Positions 41,126 to 50,379 of a stretch of 64,000 bases of DNA are shown here, piece by piece; within the stretch, counting starts at the first letter, position 1; each line of letters begins with the position of its first letter. The DNA lies in the NCBI RefSeq assembly GCF_017901135.1, contig NZ_CP072801.1, positions 2,725,501 to 2,789,500 on the forward strand. Direction: 5' to 3'. The position numbers and the translations under genes are program-made. This DNA comes from Thiothrix litoralis (GTDB taxonomy: Bacteria > Pseudomonadota > Gammaproteobacteria > Thiotrichales > Thiotrichaceae). The notes under the pieces were generated by a model, which was not told the origin of the DNA, did not search any database, and saw only the letters and a list, made by a program, of their open reading frames with translations.

Positions 41126-43446
41126 ACATCCACAACGTTGCCGTGATTGGCGCAGGCGTCATGGGTGCAGGCATCGCCGCCCACATCGCCAACGCTGGAA
41201 TCCCCGTCCTGCTGCTCGACATCGTGCCAGAAGGCGCAAGCGACCGCAGCCAAATTGCCAACACCGCCCTCGCCAAGCTGCTCAAGGCCGACCCCGCGCC
41301 GTTCATGCACAAAAAGAACGCCCGCCTCGTCACCCCCGGCAATATCGAAGACGACTTGCCGCAACTCGCCGACTGCGACTGGATCATCGAAGCCATCGTC
41401 GAACGCCTCGCCATCAAGCAAGACTTGTACCGCAAGCTGGCGGCTGTGCGTAAAGCTGACGCGATCGTTTCCTCCAACACCTCCTCCATCCCGCTGCACG
41501 AACTGGTAGCAGGCTTGCCGGAAGACTTCGCCGCGCACTTCATGATCACCCATTTCTTCAACCCGCCGCGCTACATGCGCCTGCTGGAAATCGTCACCAG
41601 CGAGCAAACCGATCAGGACGCGGTAGAAAAAATCAGCCAATTCTGCGATTTCAAACTCGGCAAAGGCGTCGTGCCGTGCAAGGACACCCCCGGATTCATC
41701 GCCAACCGCATCGGCATTTTCTGGATACAAACCGCGATTCAGGAAGCCATCGACATGGGGCTAACGGTGGAAGAAGCCGATGCTGTGGTTGGCAGGCCGA
41801 TGGGTATTCCCAAAACTGGCGTGTTCGGCCTTTCCGATCTGGTGGGCATCGACCTGATGCCGCACTTGATGCGCAGCATGAACCGCAGTTTGCCAACCGA
41901 TGATCCCTTACGCGAAAAAGCCACGATTCCACCATTGATCCAGAATATGATCGACACCGGCTACACCGGGCGCAAAGGCAAGGGCGGTTTCTACCGCCTC
42001 AACCGCGACAGCGGGCAAAAGATCAAAGAATCCATCGACCTGCAAACCGGCGAATACAGCCCTTCCCAACCCGCCAAACTCGACAGCGTGAAAGCCGCCC
42101 GCGATGGCGGTTTACAAGCGCTCATTGCCCACCCCGACAAGGGCGGGCAATATGCGTGGCGGGTGCTGTCGCAAACCTTGCGCTACGCCGCCGCACTCGT
42201 GCCAGAAATTGCTGACGATATTTGCGCCGTCAACACCGCCATGAAATTGGGTTACAACTGGAAATTTGGACCATTTGAACTGATTGATCAGTTGGGCGCG
42301 GATGATTTCGCACAACGACTAGCGACGGATGGGCAGGATGTTCCACCGTTGCTGACAATGGCGCGGGAACATGGCTTCTATCGCCATAACGAAAACGAAA
42401 CCCTCTACCTGCAACCCGACGGCTCTTACCTACCGCTCCAACGCCCCCCCGGTGTCCTGCTCCTCGCCGACCTCAAACGCCACGCCGAACCGCTGCTAGA
42501 AAACGACGCCGCCAGCCTGTGGGACATCGGCGATGGCGTCGCCTGCCTCGAATTCCACAGCAAAATGAATTCCCTCGACCCGCTGATTCTGGAAATGATC
42601 GAGGAAACGGTCGAACTCATCCCGCAAAATCACAAAGCGCTGGTCATCTACAACGAAGGCAGCAACTTCTCCGCAGGTGCCAACCTCGGCCTGCTCATGT
42701 TCGCCGCCAAACTCGGCGGTTGGGATGAAGTCGACAAGATGGTGAGTGGCGGTCAGCAAGCCTACAAAACCCTCAAATACGCCCCCTTCCCGGTCATCGG
42801 CGCACCGTTTGGCATGGCACTGGGTGGCGGCTGTGAAATCCTGCTGCATTGCGACGCCCTGCAAGCCCATGCCGAAACCTACGTCGGGCTGGTCGAAACC
42901 GGCGTCGGTTTGATTCCCGGCTGGGGCGGCTGCAAGGAAATGCTGCACCGCTGGAGTACCAACCCCAGAATGCCGCGTGGCCCTTTACCGCCCGTGCTGA
43001 AATGCTTTGAAATCATCAGCGTCGCCACCGTCGCCAAATCCGCGTTTGAAGCCAAAGACTACCTGTTCCTGCGCCACACCGACGGCATCACCATGAACCG
43101 CGACCGCCTGCTGGCGGATGCCAAAGCCCGCGCTCTGTCGATGGTCGAAGGCTACCAGCCACCCGAGCCACCCGTGTTTCACCTGCCCGGCACAACTGCC
43201 CGCGTAGCCATGGAAATGGCGGTCAACGACTTCCGCGCCCAAGGCAAAGCCACCCCTTACGATGCCGTCGTTGCGCAAGCACTGGCAAGCGTCCTCAGCG
43301 GCGGCGACACGGACATGACCGATACCCTGAGCGAAGACGACCTGCTGGCGCTGGAATACGCGCAATTCACCCAACTGGTGCGCAAACCGGAAACACTGGC
43401 GCGAGTCGGCCACATGTTGGAAACTGGCAAGCCATTGAGAAATTAA
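41122..43446 (+). CDS. fadB: 3-hydroxyacyl-CoA dehydrogenase/enoyl-CoA hydratase fusion
   Basis: Bifunctional beta-oxidation enzyme of 774 residues from ATG 41122. Order is dehydrogenase first (Rossmann GAGVMGAGIAAHIANAG at the N-terminus; HFFNPPRYMRLLEIV), then crotonase at about 455-720 (NFSAGANLGLLMF oxyanion hole, LGGGCEILLHCDALQA, GLVETGVGLIPGWGG). This is the reverse of E. coli FadB and resembles the FadN/HAD-ECH type found with a FadA/FadD operon. Paired with the thiolase upstream and the acyl-CoA ligase 10 bp downstream. Confidence 0.93.
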   Translation: MNIHNVAVIGAGVMGAGIAAHIANAGIPVLLLDIVPEGASDRSQIANTALAKLLKADPAPFMHKKNARLVTPGNIEDDLPQLADCDWIIEAIVERLAIKQDLYRKLAAVRKADAIVSSNTSSIPLHELVAGLPEDFAAHFMITHFFNPPRYMRLLEIVTSEQTDQDAVEKISQFCDFKLGKGVVPCKDTPGFIANRIGIFWIQTAIQEAIDMGLTVEEADAVVGRPMGIPKTGVFGLSDLVGIDLMPHLMRSMNRSLPTDDPLREKATIPPLIQNMIDTGYTGRKGKGGFYRLNRDSGQKIKESIDLQTGEYSPSQPAKLDSVKAARDGGLQALIAHPDKGGQYAWRVLSQTLRYAAALVPEIADDICAVNTAMKLGYNWKFGPFELIDQLGADDFAQRLATDGQDVPPLLTMAREHGFYRHNENETLYLQPDGSYLPLQRPPGVLLLADLKRHAEPLLENDAASLWDIGDGVACLEFHSKMNSLDPLILEMIEETVELIPQNHKALVIYNEGSNFSAGANLGLLMFAAKLGGWDEVDKMVSGGQQAYKTLKYAPFPVIGAPFGMALGGGCEILLHCDALQAHAETYVGLVETGVGLIPGWGGCKEMLHRWSTNPRMPRGPLPPVLKCFEIISVATVAKSAFEAKDYLFLRHTDGITMNRDRLLADAKARALSMVEGYQPPEPPVFHLPGTTARVAMEMAVNDFRAQGKATPYDAVVAQALASVLSGGDTDMTDTLSEDDLLALEYAQFTQLVRKPETLARVGHMLETGKPLRN

Positions 43447-43456
43447 GGAGGAGGAG

Positions 43457-45124
43457 ATGGACAAACTATGGTTACAAAGTTACCCAAAACACGTCCCGGC
43501 AGAGATTGACACCCATCAATACCATTCACTCGTCGACCTGTTCCAACGCAGTGTGAAACAGTACGGCTCGCTTCCTGCCTTCAGCAATATGGGCAAGGTG
43601 CTGACCTATAACCAAGTGGATGAACTCACCCGCCAGTTTGCCGCCTACCTGATCCACGGGGCGGGGCTGAAGCCGGGCGAGCGCATCGCCTTGATGATGC
43701 CCAACCTGTTGCAATACCCGATTGCCCTGTTCGGCGCGTTGCGGGCAGGGCTGGTGGTCGTCAACACCAACCCGCTGTATACCGACCGCGAACTCGAACA
43801 TCAGTTGAAGGATTCTGGCGCAACGGCCATCGTCATCACGGCTAACTTCGCTCACACGCTGCAAGACGTGCTGGATAAAGTTCCGATCAAAACCATCATC
43901 ACCACTGAAATTGGCGACCTGTTTGGCTTTCCCAAGTCGCTGCTGGTGAATCTGGTCGTCAAATACGTAAAAAAGATGGTACCTGCCTTCAAGCTGCCAA
44001 CTGCCATCAAATTTAATCAAGCACTGACGCTAGGCAAGCAGTACGCCACACGCTTCAAGGATGCCGAACCGGGGCATGAAGACATTGCTTTCCTGCAATA
44101 CACCGGCGGCACGACCGGCATTGCCAAAGGCGCGGCACTGACTCACCGCAATATCATCGCCAACATGCTGCAAGCAGAAGCGTGGACAACGGCTGATTTG
44201 GTCGCTGGTAAAGAAATTGTCATCACCGCTCTCCCCCTTTACCACGTGTTTGCACTGACCGCGAACGCCATGTTTGCGCTGAAGATGGGGGCGAAAAACG
44301 TGCTGATCACCAATCCTCGCGACCTGCCCGCATTTATCAAGGATCTGGCGCACGAACCGTTTACCTACATTACTGGCGTCAACACGCTGTACAACGCCCT
44401 GCTGAACCATGCTGACATTGGCAAGGTGGACTTCTCACGCCTGAAAATTTCCCTCGGCGGCGGCATGGCGGTGCAAAAAGCCGTGGCAGAACGCTGGAAA
44501 GCCCTGACCGGTGTGACCTTGCTGGAAGCCTATGGCCTGACCGAAACGTCCCCGGCTGTAGCCATCAACCCGGTGGACTTGCACGACTATAACGGCATGA
44601 TCGGGCTGCCGATTCCTTCCACCGAGGTTTCCATCCATGATGTTGATGGCAATGAACTGGACGTGGGCGAAGCAGGCGAATTGTGGGTGCGTGGCCCACA
44701 AGTCATGCAAGGTTACTGGCAACGCCCGGATGAAACCGCCAACGTTATGGCAGGTGACGGCTGGTTACGCACCGGTGATGTGGCAATCATCAACGAACAA
44801 GGGTTCATCAAACTGGTGGATCGCCTCAAGGATATGGTGCTGGTGTCCGGTTTCAATGTGTACCCGAATGAGGTGGAAGACGTGCTCGCCAGCTACCCCA
44901 AAGTGCTGGAGGCTGGCGTGATCGGCGTGCCGGATGAACACTCCGGCGAAATCGTCAAGGCTTTTGTGGTGAAAAAGGATGATAGCCTGACATTAGAGGA
45001 ATTGCGGGCTTATTGCCGCCACGAGCTTTCCGCTTACAAATGCCCGAAAAAAATGGTGTTTGTAGCATCGTTGCCGAAGAGCAATGTTGGTAAAATTTTA
45101 CGCAAAGAATTGAGGAACTTATGA
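43457..45124 (+). CDS. fadD: Long-chain fatty-acid-CoA ligase
   Basis: Adenylate-forming enzyme activating fatty acids with ATP and CoA. 555 residues; AMP-binding P-loop YTGGTTGIAKGAALTHRN, YGLTETSP, WLRTGDVAIINEQGF, and the C-terminal catalytic lysine region KSNVGKILRKELR. RBS AAGGAGGAG upstream. Last gene of the MerR-controlled operon; a small ATGAC-TTTT-GTCAT palindrome follows the stop. Confidence 0.94.
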   Translation: MDKLWLQSYPKHVPAEIDTHQYHSLVDLFQRSVKQYGSLPAFSNMGKVLTYNQVDELTRQFAAYLIHGAGLKPGERIALMMPNLLQYPIALFGALRAGLVVVNTNPLYTDRELEHQLKDSGATAIVITANFAHTLQDVLDKVPIKTIITTEIGDLFGFPKSLLVNLVVKYVKKMVPAFKLPTAIKFNQALTLGKQYATRFKDAEPGHEDIAFLQYTGGTTGIAKGAALTHRNIIANMLQAEAWTTADLVAGKEIVITALPLYHVFALTANAMFALKMGAKNVLITNPRDLPAFIKDLAHEPFTYITGVNTLYNALLNHADIGKVDFSRLKISLGGGMAVQKAVAERWKALTGVTLLEAYGLTETSPAVAINPVDLHDYNGMIGLPIPSTEVSIHDVDGNELDVGEAGELWVRGPQVMQGYWQRPDETANVMAGDGWLRTGDVAIINEQGFIKLVDRLKDMVLVSGFNVYPNEVEDVLASYPKVLEAGVIGVPDEHSGEIVKAFVVKKDDSLTLEELRAYCRHELSAYKCPKKMVFVASLPKSNVGKILRKELRNL

Positions 45125-45131
45125 TCAAAAC

Positions 45132-45145
45132 ATGACTTTTGTCAT
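45132..45145. promoter_or_regulatory. Palindrome upstream of the XRE-FW/TonB operon
   Basis: ATGAC (45132-45136) and GTCAT (45141-45145) flank TTTT, eight bases after the fadD stop and about 100 bp before the XRE-FW gene. It could be a transcription-factor site or a weak hairpin end for the fad transcript; the stem is too short for a convincing terminator. Confidence 0.35.
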
Positions 45146-45242
45146 ATCCCTGCTTATCTCCTTATCCCAAATACCCTGTATGGCTTTGATGTTTAGATGT
45201 GCTAGATTACCAGCAAAGGATAAGGGTTAAGGGAAAGGCACC

Positions 45243-45902
45243 ATGTCAGCACTGGATTTAGCTAACTATATGAAAGAAAGGCTAAAAACGTTAGAGATGA
45301 CGTTGGTTGCGGCTGCCAAGCATTCTGGCATTTCCCGACAGACATGGCACAAATTATTGTGTGCCGATATTGCCGAAGCACGGCTTTCCACCTTGGTCAA
45401 GATTGCAGAAACGCTGGAAACCCACCCGCTCAGCATGTTACGCCTTTATTTCCACGGTAATGCCCTGCCCAGTCGCCATAGCAAAGTGGGCGATACTCAG
45501 GCCATTGCCAGCGGATTTATTGCCGATATTACCTACCCCGATAACAGCATCGTCCAAGTCGGGCAAACCTTCGAGAAAGTCTGGGAGGTCGCCAATCTGG
45601 GTTCACAACCGTGGGTGAACTGGCGGTTGCAATGCGTGGACGAACACCTTAGTGTCCAAGCGCTTAATGGCTCGGAGCAGTATCAGGGGAAAAAACTCCA
45701 ATACGGCTTACAACCACTGGAAAACAGTATTCCCATCCCCACCACCGAACCGGGTGAGAAAGTACGCCTGCATGTGATATTCCGCGCCCCGGATTTCGCC
45801 TGTACCACCATTTCGCACTGGAAAAGTGTCAATGAAGCGGGTGAAATCCTATTTCCTAACTTAACCGGGCTGTACTGTCTGGTCAAAGTCGTTGCCTTGT
45901 GA
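45243..45902 (+). CDS. XRE-type regulator fused to an NBR1-like four-tryptophan (FW/Ig-like) domain
   Basis: 219 residues. N-terminal Cro/CI-type HTH (about 5-65; AAAKHSGISRQTWHKLL...LSTLVKIAETL). From about residue 88 a beta-rich domain shows the FW pattern: FEKVWEVANLGSQPWVNWRL, PGEKVRLHVIFRAP, SHWKS, with W114, W124, W127 and W193. In eukaryotes this Ig-like domain is found in the autophagy receptor NBR1; bacterial copies linked to HTH domains are poorly characterised. The stop overlaps the start of a TonB-dependent receptor gene (GTGA, 45899-45902), so it probably regulates or responds to that transport function. Confidence 0.82.
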   Translation: MSALDLANYMKERLKTLEMTLVAAAKHSGISRQTWHKLLCADIAEARLSTLVKIAETLETHPLSMLRLYFHGNALPSRHSKVGDTQAIASGFIADITYPDNSIVQVGQTFEKVWEVANLGSQPWVNWRLQCVDEHLSVQALNGSEQYQGKKLQYGLQPLENSIPIPTTEPGEKVRLHVIFRAPDFACTTISHWKSVNEAGEILFPNLTGLYCLVKVVAL

Positions 45903-47887
45903 AACAGAACACTTACACACTCCCATTGCTCTGCATCAGCGCTGGGCTTTGTGTGAACGGCTACGGCGAAGCTGCCGACAAGCGGGAGGAAACGCGCAAG
46001 GATACTTTGACGGTTAACGTCCGCCCTACCCACAAGCAGCCACCCAACACCACCACGCTAAAAACCGACGATGCCAGCAAAATCGGCAGCGACCGCCTGG
46101 AAGATGTCGCCGACTACCTGCCCGGCGTGCAAATCGGGCGCAATCAGGCGGGTATTGGTAGCAGCGTTTACCTGCGCGGCTATTCGCTGGATGGCGCTAT
46201 GACACTGGATGGCTTGCTGGATGTGCAAGGCTTTTACCTGCGTGACCCCGCCACGCTTGACAGCATTGAAGTTAGTAAGGGGCGCGATTCGGTGCTGTTT
46301 GGCGCAGGTTCACCCGGCGGATCGGTGAATTACCTCACCAAAAAACCCAGCTTTAAACAACAGCGTAGCATTAGCCTCAGCGCGGGCTCCCCCCAGCAAT
46401 TCCATACCCTGCTCGACATCAATCAGCCCTTATCGAATCCAGACTGGGCGGGGCGTTTGGTGATGGCGGGGCAACAAGCCGAGACCGGGCGTGCCAATGT
46501 GGGGGATGACCGTTTTACCCTAATGCCTTCGCTGCTGTGGCAAACCGAGCAACAATCCCTGCTACTGGAGATGGAATACGGCTGGCAAAATCGCGAATAC
46601 GATTTCGACACGGTATTTTACCAAGGCGCACCCGTGTACAACGTGTCGTATGTTGACCCGCGCTCGTTTGCCGATCGCCGGGTCACGCGCTTCGGCACGA
46701 CCTATACCCGCGACTTGGGCAAGGGCTGGGAAGCCTCGCTGCAAGCCAGCCAAGTGGATGCCAAACGCGATGAACGTTGGATCGGTTTCGCCTACCTGCC
46801 TGACACGGGTAGCCGCTTGCCGGGGTATTACCGTGATGCGCAATATGAGCAGTCCCAGCAAGGCTTACGTGCGGAATTATCGCGCCAGTACGCCCTTGGC
46901 ACGACCCGCCACCACACCCGTTTCGGCATCAGCCAGCAGTCGGTGGAAATCGACCTGCAACGCCAATACCGCACCGGGCTGTTCCAACTGGATATTTTCC
47001 AGCCAAGTTTTGACTTTGCTCTACCAGATGCCAGCAAGCTGACCAAGCGTGAAGCGACTACCCTGCGTGAGGAACGCGCTTGGTATTGGCGACACCAAGC
47101 CGATATTGGCGACAAACTCGGGCTTACCGCAGGCATACGCCGCAGCCACTACGACGCTGATTACACCTCGCCAACTCTGTCGTTCAAGGAAGTGACCAGT
47201 GCCGATACCTCGGTATCCCTTGGCGCAACGTGGCAGCTAAACCCGCAATGGCAGGCGTTTGCCAGCCGCAACGAATCCTTCGCCCCCAATCTCGGCATGG
47301 ATAAAAACGACCACTTTTTCGACCCGCTCCAAGGGGTACAACATGAAATCGGCGTGCGCAGCAAACGCGGCAGCCTGAGCACTTACCAAATTGAACAGGA
47401 AAACGTGACCACCCGCGACCCGACCGAACCGGGCGCACAAATCCTGACCGGCAAAACCCGTTCCCAAGGCATTGAGGCCAACCTCAAATTGCCGCTTACC
47501 CCGAAGCTGGATTTGCAAGCAGGCTATCAATACAACGACAGCCGCATTACCGAGAATAACGACGGCAATACTGGCAACCGCTTGCACAATGCCCCGCGCC
47601 ACAGCGGTTCACTGATGCTGGATTATGCGCCGGATGCCCGTACTCACCTGACATTGGGCGCTGTGCATGTGGGCAAACGCGCCGGGAATGATGCCAACAG
47701 CTTTGATGCCCCCGCTTATACGCGCCTCGATGCCGGGGCAGAATGGAAGCTGGACAAGCGCACCACCCTCAAAGCCAGCGTGCGCAATTTGCTGGATGAA
47801 GATTACGTGGCTGCGTCGGAAGGTGCTGATTTTATCGTGCAGGGGCGCAAGCGGGCGGTGACATTGGGGGTTGAGTTTGGGTTTTGA
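45899..47887 (+). CDS. TonB-dependent siderophore-type receptor
   Basis: Outer-membrane 22-strand barrel for energised uptake, probably of a ferric siderophore; ligand unknown. 662 residues from a GTG start coupled to the upstream regulator. Signal peptide with AxA-like cleavage (about residue 26), TonB-box-like DTLTVNV soon after, plug domain (DRLEDVADYLPGVQIG, YLRGYSLDG, SKGRDSVLFGAGSPGGSVNYLTKKP), barrel, and terminal Phe (GVEFGF). No siderophore synthesis gene is nearby. Confidence 0.92.
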   Translation: MKQNTYTLPLLCISAGLCVNGYGEAADKREETRKDTLTVNVRPTHKQPPNTTTLKTDDASKIGSDRLEDVADYLPGVQIGRNQAGIGSSVYLRGYSLDGAMTLDGLLDVQGFYLRDPATLDSIEVSKGRDSVLFGAGSPGGSVNYLTKKPSFKQQRSISLSAGSPQQFHTLLDINQPLSNPDWAGRLVMAGQQAETGRANVGDDRFTLMPSLLWQTEQQSLLLEMEYGWQNREYDFDTVFYQGAPVYNVSYVDPRSFADRRVTRFGTTYTRDLGKGWEASLQASQVDAKRDERWIGFAYLPDTGSRLPGYYRDAQYEQSQQGLRAELSRQYALGTTRHHTRFGISQQSVEIDLQRQYRTGLFQLDIFQPSFDFALPDASKLTKREATTLREERAWYWRHQADIGDKLGLTAGIRRSHYDADYTSPTLSFKEVTSADTSVSLGATWQLNPQWQAFASRNESFAPNLGMDKNDHFFDPLQGVQHEIGVRSKRGSLSTYQIEQENVTTRDPTEPGAQILTGKTRSQGIEANLKLPLTPKLDLQAGYQYNDSRITENNDGNTGNRLHNAPRHSGSLMLDYAPDARTHLTLGAVHVGKRAGNDANSFDAPAYTRLDAGAEWKLDKRTTLKASVRNLLDEDYVAASEGADFIVQGRKRAVTLGVEFGF

Positions 47888-47921
47888 GCTTTTCTCAAGC
47901 CTCACCCTCAACAACCTTACT

Positions 47922-47966
47922 CATAAAAAATTTGATAAAAATCATAAAAAATTTCGCATGTGCGAA
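47922..47966. repeat. 12-bp direct repeats and palindrome upstream of the frameshifted lipoprotein gene
   Basis: CATAAAAAATTT occurs at 47922-47933 and 47943-47954 (21-bp period, two helical turns). The second copy overlaps the palindrome TTCGCA-TG-TGCGAA (47953-47966). The surrounding gap (47888-48093) has no gene. This looks like a protein-binding or DNA-bending region controlling the lipoprotein gene at 48094. Confidence 0.5.
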
Positions 47967-48093
47967 CCGCTGTTTACATCTTTTCTGTTAACCTCAGGTG
48001 AATTTGCTTATTAGCCGAACAGGTTCATAGGCAAATTGGGCTTACTGCGCTGCTACCCGCCGTTTTTACACCACACTATGGGGAATATTCATC

Positions 48094-49379
48094 ATGACTC
48101 AAATCAAATCACGTTTTGCAACTATTGCCTCCACTACCCTGCTGGCTTCCAGCCTTGTGCTGCTGACCGCTTGCGGCGGCGGTAGCTCCGGCACGGCGGC
48201 TACCACTACGCCCGACACGACTGGCGGCACAACTATCGCTGACACCAGCGTCAAAACCGGCGTATTCATTGACGCACCCGTCAAGGGCTTGACACCTACA
48301 AAACCGCCACCCAAAGCGGCGTGACCAACGACAAGGGCGAATTCAACTACATCACGGGCGAAACCGTCACTTTCAGCCTCGACGGCGTAGAACTCGGTTC
48401 TGGCAAGGCGCAAGCCAAACTGCCCGTCACCCTGATCTCAACCGAAGGCTATGTTGCGCAGTTCCTGCAAACGATGGATACCGACGCCAATCCTGATTTG
48501 ATCGACGTTTCCAAGATCAAACTGGATGGCACAACCATTGCCAACTTCAAAACCAAACTGGCAGATGTATTGAAAACAGGGCGGATACTCGAAAAAGATA
48601 ATATGTATGGTCAGATGCTGGACGGTCTACTTACTCCCAAAGTCTTGACTGAAATCCAGACATCCAGCCAAGTTGCGTTGGTCAATCAGAAAGTAGTGGC
48701 AAGCGAAGTGGCAGGAGCGCACGTCTTTAAAGCCGTTGGCTCTACCCCGTGGCAGACCAGCGAAATATCTGGGATGGTGAATGCTGACGACAGCGAAATA
48801 TCCATTTTCAATACCGATGGGACATTCACAATCCTTGCCCAAGACTTCGGTGATCCCGCTCCCAATCAACTGCTTGGCACTTGGCAAATGAGCAATGGAC
48901 AGGCACTGGTAAGTTTCACCGAAGATGGCAAAAGCCTGCAATATAAAGTCCATAAAATCAGCCAAGACGGTGATGTCATTGATACGTTTTCTGAAAGTAC
49001 AACCGATGCTGCTGATGGTGATTTGTCTGAGCTCCACAAAGCCAAACCGCTGACGCTCGCGGCACTGAACGGCAAACACCTCAGTTTTGATATGACGGGT
49101 ACTTCCTGTACTGCAATGACCATGTCCTTCAGCGGTGCAACCGCTACCTTGCGTGACAAATGCGGTGGGCAATATTCAGAGGCGGTTGGTACGGTCGAAA
49201 ATGTTGCGGGTACGACAAATCTCATCAAATTCAGCGTAGGCACCAAGTACATGCTGATTGCCCTCACCAGTGGTGATTTGACCAAAGGCAGAATGGTTCG
49301 CGCCAATGTCTCCGGCAGCACGCTGGGCAGTTTGGATGCTAACGACATCACCACCGTTAGCGCACCGCTACAACCGTAA
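48094..49379 (+). pseudogene. Lipoprotein gene disrupted by a -1 frameshift
   Basis: The first frame (48094-48324) starts with a signal peptide and lipobox LTAC, a Thr/Gly linker, and VFIDAPVKGL, then shifts to a stop. Near 48289-48292 one base appears missing: the second frame, open from before 48291 to 49379, continues naturally as DTYKTATQSGVTNDKGEFNY. Joined, it is a lipoprotein of about 428 residues with a carboxypeptidase-regulatory/Ig-like N-terminal repeat and a C-terminal beta-rich domain with a Cys pair. No slippery heptamer is visible, so mutation or sequencing error is more likely than programmed shifting. Function unknown. Confidence 0.8.
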
Positions 49380-49486
49380 GTCTTCGAGTCTTCGGCTGTA
49401 CAACCCAAACTGGGTGGGCGGGCTATTTACGGCTTGCCCACTTCCCCGCTATAGCATATTCCCCCTCAATCGTTTATGTTTCTGGA

Positions 49487-50227
49487 ATGAATCAATTCGT
49501 CAAGCCTCCTAAATCCCTGCTGAGTAAAGTCGGCAAAGCCATCGGTGAATACAAGCTGATCCGCGAAGGCGACCGCATCCTGCTCGGCCTTTCCGGTGGC
49601 AAGGATTCGCTCGCGCTGCTGCACCTGCTTAACCATTTCCAGCGCCATGCGCCGATCCGTTTCGAGTTTGCGGCGGTCACCATCGACCCGCAAGCCGATA
49701 CTTTCGACCCATCGCCCATGATTCCTTACATGGAAAGTCTTGGCATTCCCTATCACTACGTGCGCGAACCGATAGTGAAACTGGCGGAAACGCACATGGA
49801 CAACGATTCCTACTGCGCCTTCTGCTCGCGCATGAAACGTGGCTTGATGTACCGCACCGCCCGCGAAAACGGTTACAATGTGCTGGCATTGGCGCAACAT
49901 TTGGATGATTTGGCAGAAAGTTTTCTGATGTCGGCCTTCCACGGTGGCAAATTGAAAACCATGAAGGCACACTACCGGATAGACGCCGGGGACTTGCGCG
50001 TCATCCGCCCGCTAGTGATGGCGCGTGAACGCCAAACCGCTGATTTTGCTAAAGCTGCCGAATTGCCGGTGATTGTGGAAAATTGCCCGATGTGTTTCGA
50101 CATGCCCACCCAACGGCAGCACATGAAGGAATTACTCGCCAGCGAGGAGCAAAAAAACCCGACAATGTTCAAAAGTTTATTAACAGCGATGCAGCCATTG
50201 ATTCGTGATGGCATCGAAAAAACCTAA
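49487..50227 (+). CDS. ttcA: tRNA 2-thiocytidine(32) synthetase TtcA
   Basis: ATP-dependent thiolation of C32 in tRNA using an Fe-S cluster. 246 residues; PP-loop LSGGKDSLALLHLL (about 37-50), CxxC motif CAFCSRMKRG, and NCPMC near residue 200. Shorter than E. coli TtcA (311 aa) because the C-terminal tail is short, as seen in other species. It stands alone after the broken lipoprotein gene. Confidence 0.93.
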   Translation: MNQFVKPPKSLLSKVGKAIGEYKLIREGDRILLGLSGGKDSLALLHLLNHFQRHAPIRFEFAAVTIDPQADTFDPSPMIPYMESLGIPYHYVREPIVKLAETHMDNDSYCAFCSRMKRGLMYRTARENGYNVLALAQHLDDLAESFLMSAFHGGKLKTMKAHYRIDAGDLRVIRPLVMARERQTADFAKAAELPVIVENCPMCFDMPTQRQHMKELLASEEQKNPTMFKSLLTAMQPLIRDGIEKT

Positions 50228-50379
50228 AGTGTCGACAATCTTGGTTTTTTCCAGCGGCATTGCTGGACACTGGCAACAGATTGTATAAAGATAGAGCCGA
50301 ATAATAACGGGGTTAAACCCCAAAACAGCACCACGTCAGTTCTCACGTACCGATTAGCTAGAACGAGGAGTCAACAATA

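Noticed and set aside
40426-41730. 434-codon minus-strand frame opposite fadA/fadB
   Set aside because: It is antisense to two well-supported catabolic genes with all motifs intact, and resembles nothing known.
48285-48324. Programmed ribosomal frameshift in the lipoprotein gene
   Set aside because: No slippery heptamer or downstream pseudoknot is visible; a simple base loss explains it better.
50228-50379. Sigma-54 promoter (TGGCA...TTGTA) upstream of acsA
   Set aside because: The GG to G-T spacing is 9 instead of 10 bases and the -12 GC is missing.
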